64,000 nucleotides of DNA, taken from the NCBI GenBank assembly GCA_946902875.1, contig OX336351.1, forward strand, positions 4,585,761-4,649,760, read 5' to 3'. Positions within the stretch are counted from its first letter, which is position 1. Every line of letters starts with the position of its first letter. Of this stretch, positions 21,660 through 32,573 are shown one piece after another. The stretch comes from Nematopogon swammerdamellus. Its lineage: Eukaryota > Arthropoda > Insecta > Lepidoptera > Adelidae. The position numbers and the translations under genes were made by a program. The notes under the pieces are model-generated. The model had not been told where the DNA came from. It did no database searches and was given only the letters and a program-made list of their open reading frames with translations.

Positions 21660-22480
21660 GGGCTGTGGGCTGAGTTGACCAAAGACTCAGAAAATATTTC
21701 TAAAAATCATAAATTTCGTTTTAGTATCATACATAGAGTCTCCAAACGCAAAATCTCATAAAACAAAGTTATTTACTCCATTACAGATTTATTATTAGTA
21801 TATATAATTAATGATATACATTGATTTAATGTTATTTCTATGACGATATATTATATTATATTCAAATATTAATGTCCAATCATCTTGAGCGATAAATAAA
21901 ATTGAGCATGCATTTTCAGTAATTCCCTTAAATTCATATCCATACAAAATCTCCATACAAATCTCAGTGTAAATATATAAATCAAAATAATTTGATCTAA
22001 GCTCTGGGATCACGTGTGCCCATTTACCATAATTCAAATTAGGACTTCAATTCTAAACAAATACTTATGCAATATTTTCAAAATGCGTTCATTGACGCCA
22101 AGTGCCACCCTAAGCGGTAACCCCCTTTCTTTGACGCCCCACTTATAAATGTTAATTTTATGCAAAATTTGCTTGGGCCTAGCTAGGGTTAAACATTTCT
22201 AGACCAGTCTTCGTGTTGCCATGTAGAGCACTTTTTATGGCGCTAGTGTAAGTCCCTTCTCTTTATCTTAAGTAATTTATTTTATTTACTTAAACCTGAT
22301 CAATTTTGTTCAATATGTATCAGTACATAAATTATAACTCAAATATTTCGATTCGATTCTTAGCCCGTTTATTGTACGGGTACCCCTAATATTTTTACTT
22401 TTAGCTCTTTTTATGTTTTTATTCGTTTATTGACACATTTCTTTTTTTATATTAATTTTACATAAACAACTTAAATCTAA
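21660..22480. other. No supported feature
   Basis: AT-rich; no assignable frame or repeat. Confidence 0.4.
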
Positions 22481-22499
22481 AATTAATATAAAATAACAA

Positions 22500-23095
22500 A
22501 ATGGAATTTCCACTACCGGCGGCGGGGCGAACCCAGGCTACCGATGGTCGGACCCGAGAGAGAGAAACCTTCGGACAATTCGAGCGGTGTCGAGCAAGAC
22601 CGCCTTCTGCATCTGACCCTTGATCCAAGCCAGTGGCTCTAGTGAGAGCCTCTTGAGATGATGGTCGAGGCTCTTCGCTATCAGCCCATGCGCAGACACG
22701 ACTATGGGCACAACGATCGTCGAGTCCACGGGCCACATGTCGGTAACCTCATGAGACAGATCGATGTATTTTAACATCTTGTCTTTTTCTGCCTTCACAA
22801 GGTTCTCGTCATGCGGCACCGTGACGTCGACGAGCGCTGCGCGCCGCGCCTCCCGGTCGATTATCACTATGTCAGGTCTATTAGCCATAATAGTCCTATC
22901 AGTGATAATCGACCGGTCCCAGTAGAGCGTGATGTGAGCATTTTCGAGAACTGGCTGTGGGTTATACTTGTAGTAAGGCACCTCCGAGCCGACAAGGTTG
23001 AACTTCAAAGCAAGTTGCTGATGGATGCTCTTTTTATTATTATTATTTGTTGTCACATCCGCCATAATAACACATATTCTGTGAAAATTCAATAA
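22500..23095 (-). pseudogene. LINE 3' end with restriction-like endonuclease domain
   Basis: An open frame of 184 residues (22538-23092). YYKYNPQPVLENA (40-52) and LYWDRSIITDRTI (56-68) lead to RPD at 72-74, followed after 14 residues by D89 (VDVTVP) and then K108-Y109. RPD-X14-D fits the K/R-PD-X12-14-D/E signature of the endonuclease in the R2/R4/NeSL group of LINEs. IVVPIVVSAHGLIAKSL and QKAVLLDTARIVRRFL close the domain. The first residues include NNNN encoded by an (AAT) run, where the copy seems 5'-truncated. The reverse transcriptase is absent. It is intact as a frame but cannot be autonomous. Placement in R4/Dong versus NeSL is not decided. Confidence 0.8.
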
Positions 23096-23099
23096 ACCA

Positions 23100-23210
23100 C
23101 TTACCTATTACGGTTCAAAAGATACAGCGCTCAGACGAACGGACAGACATACAGACAGACGACGTTGGATTAGTAATAGGCTTCCGTCGATACGGAACCC
23201 TAAAAATGAC
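23100..23210 (+). mobile_element. LINE 3' tail fragment
   Basis: ATTACGGTTCAAAAGATACA, GACGAACGGACAGACATACA and CGATACGGAACCCTAAAAAT. Like the second half of the 61696-62480 tails. Confidence 0.55.
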
Positions 23211-23484
23211 AAAACTTGCCGCCTCTAGATACTCGTAGTTCTTAGTTACTTACACAGAGCATTATATTATTATAGGCACAACTGGTCGCCAGCCAGCAAT
23301 AAAAGTTTTATTTGGTCAGTTACACATTAGTAGGATTAAGTATGGTCCAAATAACCTATTTCGCTTCAACATTTTTTATAATGCGGTTTCTCTCTCGTTC
23401 TCTTTCGCTTTCTCTCCCTCTCTGTCTATATGAAAAAATTAAATGATTTTTTTTATGCAAAACGTAAACTTAATGCTTAAACTA

Positions 23485-23578
23485 CCGAAGGGAAGTACTG
23501 ACATGGCACCTAGTTCACCCGGTGTTCACGGATGTTGTAGGTGATGTAGCCAATCGTGTCAGTTTCCATAAAAAAAAA
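23485..23578 (+). mobile_element. SINE 3' fragment
   Basis: CCGAAGGGAAGTACTGACAT to GTGTCAGTTTCCATAAAAAA, with a small deletion of the TATGGGCTGACAT part. Confidence 0.85.
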
Positions 23579-23639
23579 TTCACTTAGGTAGTTCTTTATC
23601 AGTCGTGCCTGGGATTGTGGGTAAGGTTATATCATCTCA

Positions 23640-24060
23640 TGAAATAAAAAAAAAAGTTCATATTAAAAGGTAGGTATGTATTCTAAACTCTTTGTTAAAG
23701 AAAATTTAATACAATAATTTCTAAAATCATACACTAGGTGTGAGAGGATTTTTCCTCTTCTTTGGTTGGGTTCTTTTGAGCCCATCTCTTTATTTAGACA
23801 CAGTTTATTATTTCGAAGCCATTTGGCCCTTCTATTAAGATTTTATTCAGAAAAAATATCGGTTTCTCACACGACCGAGCATTCTTAATATTTACTCTTC
23901 CTTGTCAAATGCGTCTTTCGACACTGCTTCCTCCCGGGGCCCATCTATCAGACACGAGTTATTTTTGGCCCGTCCCATGGAAATACTAATACAGACACGG
24001 TATTGTCATAACATTGCATATATTTTTTTTACGATGTTATCAACAATTGGTCGGCGCACA
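23640..24060. other. No supported feature
   Basis: Mixed sequence, no frame above 60 residues with any motif. Confidence 0.4.
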
Positions 24061-24092
24061 TTGCATTTTATAAAATGATGACGGAATGTACG

Positions 24093-24200
24093 TTTTTTTT
24101 ATGGAAATTGACACGGTTGGCTACATCACCTACAACACCCGTGATGTCAGCCCATAACACCAGATGAACTAGGTGCCATGTCAGTGCTTCCCTTCGTACG
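24093..24200 (-). mobile_element. SINE 3' fragment
   Basis: T-run, ATGGAAATTGACACGGTTGG to CAGTGCTTCCCTTCG. 5'-truncated. Confidence 0.85.
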
Positions 24201-24233
24201 TGCGTGGATAAACAAGTGTTTTTATTCTATTTA

Positions 24234-24698
24234 TACAGGATGTTTCAGGATAGGGTTTCCTAACTTCAGGCTTCGAATGGGGTCCATATTTGAAGACGAA
24301 AAGCTCTGAGGCGTTTTCCCAAATTCGGTAATTTTATAGTACTTTTTGGTGAAAATCGTTTCATCGAGCTTTGGTGGACGGTTAACGTCCACCTTTATTA
24401 AATAAACATAAAATGACTAACTTACATACTTAACTAGTAGAATGTAACTTAATGTAGATAAATTCTAAACACATTAATTTGAATGACATCAAAAGAAAAG
24501 GGGACAGGCTAGGTCATTGCACTCCCTAGACCTAGACAGCACTGTTGCCCAAATCTCACTGTCCATCGAGTTTTTATTACAATTTTAAATTTTTGTATGA
24601 AAAAAAAATACGGAATTTAGATTTGAGTGATAAGGATTTTTTTCTTCTAATAATTAGTACTTTCTATTCCTGAAATCTATCAAGCCTATTCTGAAACT
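24234..24698. mobile_element. Mariner-like MITE, copy 1 (TACAGGATGTTTCAGG)
   Basis: Aligns along its length with 53494-53988: GATAGGGTTTCCTAACTT, the internal palindrome GGTGGACGGTTAACGTCCAC, TCATTGCACTCCCTAGACC and TTTGTATGAAAAAAAAATAC. The left end is intact; the right end stops at CAAGCCTATTCTGAAAC and lacks CACCCTGTA. There is no transposase. Confidence 0.8.
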
Positions 24699-24799
24699 AT
24701 TATAATAAATTATAATACACATAGTTAGAAGTAGGAACAAAAAACTATTTGTCTATTTAAATATAGTTAGAGCAGTGGAGTGGTTTCGAATCCTACTTC

Positions 24800-25145
24800 A
24801 GATAATATGTGGCTGTTTGTGTGGGGCCGGTACTTAAAAAGAATAGCCCCACTGCTTCTCTCCCCGTGCAAGTCGTAAAAGGTGGCTAAGGGATAAGGAC
24901 AAGATGTCGTGCTAAAGGGCGACAGGATAGCCACCTCTAACCTTGGTACGGACTTTCCACCGAGTCATGCAGCAGGTGGGTCTTCGTGGTTTACTTGCTG
25001 CTTGATAGTAAAGTATCTTGTCCGAATAATTTGCGAAACCTTGTGTTTGGTGTTGTGCTGAACTTACCAGAGTCCTTGCAGTGCAACACCAATTACTCTG
25101 CTTAACCTCATTTGTCGGGACACAGCGTGTGTGTGGTATGTATGT
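24800..25145 (+). repeat. Dispersed repeat c, reference copy
   Basis: GTGGGGCCGGTACTTAAAAA, CTTCTCTCCCCGTGCAAGTC, GGCTAAGGGATAAGGACAAG, CCACCGAGTCATGCAGCAGG, TTGTCCGAATAATTTGCG, ACCAGAGTCCTTGCAGTGC and GGGACACAGCGTGTGTGTGG. Four copies are in the window (14.7, 18.2, 24.8, 40.3 kb). Its first ~80 bp also serve as head c of a SINE. Confidence 0.8.
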
Positions 25146-25149
25146 AAAT

Positions 25150-26025
25150 AAATACCTAAATTAATAAATTTTAATCGCCACACGTAACAATCACACTAAT
25201 AATAAATTAAATTAATTGAAATGAAAATATACTTTATTGAAAAATTAAAAAGGACAAAAGGCGAACTTAAAGCATAAAGGTATTCTCCACCAACTGTGCT
25301 TGGGATTGTGAGTAAGGTAGATGGGTAGTGCGAAATTCAAGAATAATAAAGTCGGTTTACGGACAATAGTTTTACGTGATAACGTAGCCTCGATTACCGT
25401 ACGATACGGAAATTACCGTACGTTTGGCAACACTGCCGCAACGTGACACAACGTGACACTTTTTCGTGTGTGCAGCCGGTGTTCATCAATTTATTAGGCG
25501 TTATCATGTCCAATATTATGTACTCACTGGATATAAGAGGCAGATAATATTATATTATTTACGAGACGTAAAACTAAAAATTTTAATATTATCCTATACT
25601 CCCTTAAATACCTGTTTAACATACCCACAAATAAATGACCACACATATCTATCACAATCATAAGCAATGTAAAACAATTTATCTTCAAGTGTGACATATA
25701 TATTATTTTGTTATTAGTATTTCTTTCGCATGTTTTATAAGTTGTAATTAAGTAGCAAGAAAACCTCGTCTAAACATATAATTCCTCGGCCTATCCTCGA
25801 ACGACGCACCACAGACAACCGCTAGCTAATACAAACTGAAAGGTGACCTTTCACACGTAGATTTTCGAGGTGATTTGATAAGGTGTTCATGCTAACAAAT
25901 TCATGGGTTTATAATTTTGGTAAGTTTGGATTTTTTTAAATTTTATTTTTAGACTAAGATTTAATATTTTCTTCTGTACTTCACTCACTGTACTGTGAAA
26001 TACTTCATTGTACGCTATTTTTAAC
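25150..26025. other. No supported feature
   Basis: AT-rich. The frame at 25466-25663 has no motif and a low-complexity composition. Confidence 0.4.
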
Positions 26026-26029
26026 CTCC

Positions 26030-26090
26030 GACGCAAAAAGAGGGGTGTTATAAGTTTAACGTGTGTGTGTATGTTGTGATAGGAACGCAT
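26030..26090 (+). repeat. LINE-tail repeat (CCTCCGACGCAAAAAGAGGG)
   Basis: ACCTCCGACGCAAAAAGAGG, GGTGTTATAAGTTTAACGTG. The downstream half of such a repeat (GTGTGTCTGTCTGTGGCATC, GTAGCTCCCAAACGATCGGA) is found at 29085-29165. Confidence 0.5.
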
Positions 26091-26935
26091 TGTACAACAC
26101 AGACGTGGTGTACTGCGCACCTATCACATATGTATACATGTATATAATGAATTACATAAATAAATGCGACATGCATAAATAGATTAACTGACGCATTCCA
26201 AAAGTGCAGAGAGTTCGTTGAAAGCTCTGTTCTCACGCTAGCCGTTATTGGTTCTTGTAAATTCCACTCAAAAGGATAAATTACTATTTCTAATCTACTG
26301 AAACTGATATTTTAATTTCTACGCTAAAACGAAACACTTTAACTGTCCTATGGGGTGAAATTTATAGCTAATAAATTTGTCTAAATTTTGAAGTACAAGT
26401 ACGGTTCCCAAAACCCTCGACTAATCTCTAAGTCACTTTTCCAACTAAAATTATTAAAACAACTGTCACCAAATTCGATATTTATGGGTCGTAAATTTAC
26501 AAAAAGGTCTAAAAATTATATTCCGATTATTCCCTATGCAAAAATATCCATACAAACGATTCACGTCAAACTGATACTAATTAGCTAATCAATTAGATCT
26601 AATTTCGAATAAAACTATCGATGGTACATGGGCACTTTTTGCCATGATACAAAACACACTTGAATTTTGGTTTTGCAAACTTACGTAGTAAGTAGTGGTA
26701 AGAAATAGGCCAAACTAACACTTATTTCAAATATAATATGGAACAGAGTTCTATTTCGCGGTATTTTCAAATAGGTTCTATTAGTGAAAATCTGCCATTC
26801 GGCGCGAACGCAGATTACGATAGCAGTAAATTTGGAGGAGAGAGGGTCGTAGCATGAAACCACCCTGGAAGAAGCGAACATTCGAGGTTTTACCGTCGGG
26901 CGCGCAAGTTGTCTTGAAGGCTGAGATTCGAAGTT
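26091..26935. other. No supported feature
   Basis: AT-rich to 26780, then a rise in GC. TTCGAGGTTTTACCGTCG (26880) and TTCGAAGTTTTACCGTCA (26928) suggest a short direct duplication leading into the GC-rich tract. Confidence 0.4.
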
Positions 26936-26939
26936 TTAC

Positions 26940-27480
26940 CGTCACGCGTGCAGGCTGTCCCCAGAGCTGAAGCTCACGAGGTCGATCCGCGAACGTAACA
27001 AGTCTTTTAGCTGGGACTCGCGCTGAGCAGTCAATAATACTCGTGCGGACCAGTCTGAAGACCAGTGAAGACGCATCGCTGTCGCTCGAGCCGCCGCCGC
27101 CGCGCCGCATCCTCCGCCGCGATCGCTGGCGCCGCCGCCGCCGCCGCCGCGCCGGGCCGCCCCGCTGTCTCCTCCGCCACGAGGGGCTCCATCGCGAACA
27201 GCTCCGTCGCGTTGCTGTCGAGCCGCCGCCGTGCCGCCTCCGCCGCCGCCGTCGTGAGGCACGCGTCTCGCCGCGCCGCTACCTTCGAAGCGCGCCGGGC
27301 ACGTTAGCCCAGAACTCAAAGTGCGTCGCGTCATCGAAATAAGATTACATCTAGGCTGTGATAAAGTCTACCTTCGCGTGTGCTGTGTGTTAGTGTTGAG
27401 AGCTGAACATTCTTCACGGACGCGGAGACGTTGGAGTAGCTGATGAAGGAGGAAGCTGGAAGGCGTGCGGTATCGTTATA
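26940..27480. promoter_or_regulatory. GC-rich CCG-repeat tract, possible promoter/first exon
   Basis: A sharp island of high GC and CpG in AT-rich surroundings. At 27090-27260 it contains CCG and GCC runs plus short GCCGCCGCC blocks. Frames stay open on both strands (99 residues plus, 130 minus) but are arginine/alanine-rich because of the triplets, which does not support coding. Downstream GTGTGCTGTGTGTTAGTGTT looks like the untranslated leaders of insect genes, and GGCGTGCGGTATCG near 27455 could hold a splice donor. This is the only place in the window where I suspect a host gene start, and the case is weak. Confidence 0.25.
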
Positions 27481-27959
27481 GAAATAAGTCTATTTTATTT
27501 GAATTCTCGTTTTATCGCCTTAGATATGTCATTATTGTGTTCGCCGCGTTTCGTCGTCGAAGCTAGCTAGGCGGAGAATTTTACTAATTTTGACGGATTA
27601 TTGCGTATATGTTAGTCTCGTGTTTTATTACTTAAGAGTATTCCGGTCGAATATCATTTGATTTCATTTTACGGAAACTTAATACGTCTTGCGATTAAAG
27701 GCGTCGCGTACAGCGTGAGTTCGCATTCGGCGCGTGCCAAAGGCGATCGAATAATACCTACAATACACAACTATCGGAGCGGCTACTTACAACAGCTGAC
27801 AATTAATAACGAACGACAGTTATCCAGTATATTAACCTAACAGCGACAGGTTATCCTGAGGGATCCTGTGCCTGTTATAGTATTCCATTTTCACCTAGGG
27901 ACTGTACGACGAGGGATCCGCGCCACTACTGGGGTTCATCACTGCTGCGCCGAAATATA

Positions 27960-28535
27960 TTGTCAAAGTCTAGACTTATAAGCTAGAATAATCTAGATAT
28001 AAGATTAATCTAGATGTAACTGGAATCTCGTTCATCGCCTCAAGAAACCATGTTAGTGTGTTATTGCTTTGGGGCCTGTCATGGGTTTCATAACCGAAGT
28101 ATTTAATACCTGTGGAGCGACAACGAATTCCAAGACAGAGGGGTGGAAGTCTAGATTTGTAACCTAGAATAATCTAGATAAGACTAGTCTAGATCGAGCT
28201 GGAATTACGTTTATCGCTTCAAGAAACCATTCGTGCGACAGCGGATTCCGAGCTGGAATCCCGCTCATCGCCTCAAGAAACCTTTGGTGCGACAACGAAT
28301 TCCGAGAAGGTGGTGGAAGTCTTGATTTGTAACCTAGAATAATCTAGATATAAGACTAGCCTAGATTGTAAGCTGGAATCACGTTCATCGCCTCAAGAAG
28401 CCACGTCAGTGCGCTATTGTGTTGGGGCCTGTTACGGGTTTAAACCGACATACATAGTGCCTGTGGTGCGACAACAGATCCCAAGCAGAGGGTAGAAGTC
28501 TAGATTGTAAGCTAGAATAATCTAGATATAACAAT
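27960..28535 (+). repeat. Complex tandem repeat with TCTAGA clusters
   Basis: Three to four degenerate units, each with GTCTAGAYTTGTAACCTAGAA-like sequence, TAATCTAGATATAAGACTAG, AGCTGGAATCACGTTCATCG, CCTCAAGAAACCAT, then in some units GGGGCCTGT and TGGTGCGACAACGAATTCC. TCTAGA and CTAGAATAATCTAG form small palindromes. Units differ by internal deletions. There is no coding sequence. Confidence 0.75.
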
Positions 28536-28539
28536 TTAG

Positions 28540-29075
28540 GTTAAGATTTAATTATAATTACCAATTAGTTAAGGTCGGGGAATGTACAGGGGAGGCTAGT
28601 AGAAGTAAGTTAGCATAACTAGTAGATAAGGTGACTAACTTAGGTCTAAGCTAGAATAGTCTAGATTTAAGAATACTAACTTAGCTTTAGTGCCGGGCCT
28701 CGTATCGAGATCTCCTCGCGATGCCTGGTGGGAACTTATATGTGCCTGAATTATAGAATCTTTAATTTAAAGCTTGTTTATTGCCCATATTTTGTAACTT
28801 CTATTTTAATGTAATTAGGTTGCTTGACCAATATCGACGCTTCTCGTCTAGATATATTGACAACACAAAATACAGGCAGATAGATGCTAAAGTCGGTGCA
28901 TAGTCCCAAGATAGTGTCTTTCATTTCTTCCCTAGACGATCACGAAAATGTAATTTTACTGGCCAATTAACTAGAGATCAGAGAAGTCAAACCGACTCCA
29001 TAGACCTTCTAGGTATTTACGAGACACACTAGATTGGGTTAAGATTATTTTATAACATTCTCAATCTGGGGTCAT
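28540..29075. other. No supported feature
   Basis: AT-rich; scattered CTAGA motifs fade out from the tandem block. Confidence 0.4.
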
Positions 29076-29079
29076 CTCA

Positions 29080-29335
29080 ATGTGTGTATGGGTGTGTCTG
29101 TCTGTGGCATCGTAGCTCCCAAACGATCGGACCGATTTGGATGCGATTTTTTTTATTAAAAAGCTGGTTAAATCGGGATGGTTCTTAGCTATTTTTGTAA
29201 TCAAGTAATCAAGTAATTAATACAATAAAATATAAAAACTCAGAGCTGCGCTGGTATTTACTTAGCGTCCCCCGACTCCTTTAAGTAAGTTAACGGAAAT
29301 TATTTTTTACTTTTGAAGGGTCGGTTTTTTTTAAA
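29080..29335 (+). repeat. LINE-tail repeat plus half of a MITE
   Basis: GTGTGTCTGTCTGTGGCATC, TCCCAAACGATCGGACCGAT. From 29226, TAAAATATAAAAACTCAGAG ... CGGAAATTATTTTTTACTTT matches the right half of the inverted repeat at 38224-38372. Confidence 0.55.
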
Positions 29336-29339
29336 TTTT

Positions 29340-30145
29340 AATTTAAATTTTAAGATAATATACTACATGATGAAAAGAAACAAAGAGAGTAGTGAGTAAT
29401 GGTGATGTTGTAAGTTATTTCTTCCGGCCAACCTGTTGATATTTCTAGTAGTTTTAGTTTTGCGACAGTTGCTATATGTGGCAGTTGTACCGGTTGTACT
29501 TTTGGGATCAGACAGGCAAGGCTAAGTTGGAGGATTTTTTTTTTATTAATTGTTTTTCTCCTAAAGGTAGTCTTAAGGTAGGCTTCAATAGAGAAGAGAA
29601 TTTAAAAGGCGATTTCAAAAATATACTACACTTGATGGCTAAGAACTAAAAAATAATTTTTTTTTTTTATAAAACCCGACTACGAAAAAGAAACTAAATA
29701 CAAGGAAAGTTGATCGAAAACGGGCGTGTAGAAGGATTCTAATAGATATGTCCGATTACCTCACGATTTTAGTTCAACTTTTTATGTTGTTATTACCTTC
29801 ATTTTTCATAGTCCGGTTTTATAAAATTATTATTATATTTTTTACAAATAAATGATTTCTTCTTCAAAATACTTCAACAAATGTATGCGAGGTGTAAGCA
29901 CTTTCTCTTCTCTTTGCATCCTATAATCAATTCAATTTATCTCCAACCATTAAATTGATACAATATGAATGATTGGGAAAACATTATAATTATTGTGTAC
30001 GAAGGCACGCCCCGATATTTATGATTAATAAGTAATGCATTGGTTGGCGGCGCCCCCTATGTTCCCACACGATATATCAGAGAGACGATGTGGCGATATG
30101 CACCGCAGTACAACAATAATGGATATTGTATTGTGCGACATTCTG
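29340..30145. other. No supported feature
   Basis: AT-rich, with T- and A-runs. No assignable frame. Confidence 0.4.
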
Positions 30146-30189
30146 TATACAGGGTGTCCCAGAAACCGACGATAATCCTTTAACAGGAG

Positions 30190-31146
30190 CAGTGGCGGCT
30201 GGTGAATTCAGTGACCGGTAGTGCGCTAAGTACCTACCTACTTAAAAACCAAATTTCCCAACACATTCCCGTCATGTTATTTTAAGATCAGGACTTCCGA
30301 ATGTTTAAACGCCTGCGTTTTATTATGTACGTACCTAGTATGAATATTCTCAAGAGACTCAATGAGTTGCAAAAAACAAGAAAAAAAAATCCAAACAAGT
30401 TTTTTAAATTATTTTTAGTACCTTTATGAATACACCCATAGAACACAACACTACTGCAGCTTTCAAAAAGAAAACAGTAGTAATGTCCCAAAAATAAGAA
30501 AATATATAAAAATAAAAGCATTTGAAAAGTAGGAATTTAACCCGGGATCACCTGATTGTAAAGCCTTACCTTTAACCAACGCTTAGGCAAATATCGGCAC
30601 CACTTAATTCACAGTATCGCGTGACAGAAAGCACAAAACCTTTATCATATCCCATTTTAAATATTCGCGCGCTAACGGGTATGTGACATCACATGACAGC
30701 GCGCTGACTCTACGTAGACGGCAAAGAGTTTGTAAGACTCGTGCAAAACGAATCGCTCGCGACGCGACGTGTCGCACGCGCGGGTATTCACGATATAGCG
30801 TCCTTGTTTGGCGCTCGTGGGCCGCACGCAGAACTCCATTTCGCCCATACTGTTTCTATGAAGTATCTTTTGTCTCACGCGTCAGCGGTGTTTTGCCGAT
30901 CCCACTACATTCAGTATGGGAGACCCGCGTGCGTTTTAGAATCCGCACGGCGCGCGCGTTTACTCGCAAAAACGTGCCTTGTGATCTATAAAATAAGGTC
31001 GAATTCACATTCACATTTATTTAGAGTACGATCTTTATGGTTTTAATGTAGTATGTTGTAAGATATTATTTATTTTGAGTGAAGTGAAGACGTCTCGTGG
31101 TATGGTAGTGCGGCGCACGAGCGCACTTTAGGACCAGCCGCCAGTG
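30190..31146. mobile_element. hAT-type non-autonomous element, 957 bp
   Basis: The left end CAGTGGCGGCTGGT and the complement of the right end (CACTGGCGGCTGGTCCT) match over 14 bp with one change. AACAGGAG lies on both sides (30182-30189 and 31147-31154), an exact 8-bp target duplication. Its host sequence is restored when it is removed. Subterminal GTGCGCTAAGT resembles AAAGTGCGCTC of the other end. No transposase frame: the frames at 30672-31046 lie in CG-rich sequence without motifs. Confidence 0.9.
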
Positions 31147-31788
31147 AACAGGAGATAGGGCTGCTAATTACCTCTCAGAATATCTAATTTTAGGTTTAGT
31201 AAAAATGGCTTAGTTTTTGAGATATTGTCATTTTTGTAAAAATCCAAAATTTTCTCCCTCAGCTCATTTTTTTAAATGCCACAAGTACAAATGTAAGATT
31301 TTCTTAAATCTAGTTTTTGTCAAATATTCCTGAAAAGTAAGGCTTTCACACGGTATAATTAATTTTTTCGCGTTTAATCCTGTTTAGCTGAAAAACGACT
31401 TAAGAGCCACATGTTAAAATTTTTTTAGCCTCATCCCTTGAGTTTGGCCCTTCGCGGTGAAAAAAAATAGTACTACACTAAAGTGGCATTATGCAACAAA
31501 AATACGCCCATCTAATGTAGTTTTTAAAATGGTACATCACTTACCGATTTGCCCAATAATTTATGAGCTATTCTTTTTTAACTGCAAAAAGACCTCGGAA
31601 TTTGATAATTGTTCTACCAACTACGAATTGGAATAAAATAATCACTTGAAGTAATTGGTCTTTATTAACCTGTTAAAGTAGATGTTCAAATTGTTTACAA
31701 CCTGCACAAATGCTAGCTCGACATCTTCTCACAAATGCCCGGTTGATGCGTCGAGCAAGTACTCGATGCAAGTGCAGATACGTCCACC

Positions 31789-31947
31789 TATGTTATGTAA
31801 ATAGTTTGTGTTTTCCGTCCAGTTGACTATAGTCGGCACGACCGAAGGGAAGCACTGATGTTGCACCAAGTTCACCCGGTGTTATGGGCTGACATCACGG
31901 ATGTTATAGGTGATGTAGCCAACCATGTCAGTTTACATAAAAAAAAA
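31789..31947 (+). mobile_element. SINE 3' fragment, left palindrome arm
   Basis: ATGTAAATAGTTTGTGTTTT to CAGTTTACATAAAAAAAAA. Shares TTGACTATAGTCGGCACG with the copy in the other arm, a private change relative to GTTCAGTGTAGCCGG. Confidence 0.9.
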
Positions 31948-31974
31948 CCTGAGCTACTGCCGTAATTTATTCTT

Positions 31975-32290
31975 TGAGCTCTATCAAGTTTTCCACAGGT
32001 TTCCCGTAAACTTTTTCTTTTAAATAGCCTCTCATTTAAATCCGGTGACCTAGACGTCCGATCCATCTGTGAGGATATGCTTGGTCTAAAAAATTACGCA
32101 CTTTCCTAGCGTGATGGGCTGGGCAGCCATCATTTTACAACCACCCCCGTATGGCCAATGGTACATCTTCTAAAAGGCTCTGAAGCTCCTGTTGCAGAAA
32201 CTCAAGATAATTCGCCCGTTTAAAGTCTCTACAATTCAACGGACGTCTTCTGTCCTCCTAGCCACTTGCATCCCCACAGATAGACCGGAC
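31975..32290 (-). pseudogene. Mariner-type transposase, C-terminal half, broken
   Basis: The minus strand reads RRRPLNCRDFKRANYLEFLQ, QELQSLLEDVPLAIRGWL, stop, NDGCPAHHARKVRNFLDQAY, PHRWIGRLGHRI, stop, then GYLKEKVYGKPVENLIELKE. NDGCPAHH-RKVRNFLDQ is the block around the second catalytic aspartate of Tc1/mariner-type DDE transposases. The following SPD block is deleted in this arm. Two in-frame stops and the deletion make it non-functional. The amino half is missing. Confidence 0.8.
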
Positions 32291-32415
32291 GTCTAGATCA
32301 CCGTATTTAAATCCGTTAGATTTTTATTATTGGGGCTATTTAAAAGAAAAAGTTTACGGAAAACCTGTAGAAAACTTGATAGAGCTCAAAGAAAGAATTA
32401 CGGCAGTAGCTCAGG
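32275..32415 (+). pseudogene. Inverted copy of transposase C-terminus
   Basis: The plus strand gives RTSRSPYLNPLDFYYWGYLK, then EKVYGKPVENLIELKERITA and VAQ before the SINE T-run. This retains the third catalytic block missing from the other arm, but the expected SPD reads SPY (codon TAT). The frame is interrupted before RTSRSP. Confidence 0.75.
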
Positions 32416-32573
32416 TTTTTTTTTATGTAAACTGACATGGTTGGCTACATCACCTACAACATCCGTGATGTCAGCCCATAACACCGGGTGAACTTGGTGC
32501 CACGTCAGTGCTTCTCTTCGGTCGTGCCGACTATAGTCAACAGGACGGAAAACACAAACTATTACATAGCATA
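32416..32573 (-). mobile_element. SINE 3' fragment, right palindrome arm
   Basis: Mirror of 31789-31947 with the same private ACTATAGTC change. The insertion is therefore older than the inverted duplication. Confidence 0.9.

Noticed and set aside
27043..27342. Arginine/alanine-rich ORFs in the CCG tract
   Set aside because: Composition follows the triplet repeat and both strands are open; no motif or conserved pattern visible.
30683..31046. Coding exon inside the hAT element
   Set aside because: Frames overlap on both strands in CG-rich sequence and show no hAT dimerisation or DDE motif.
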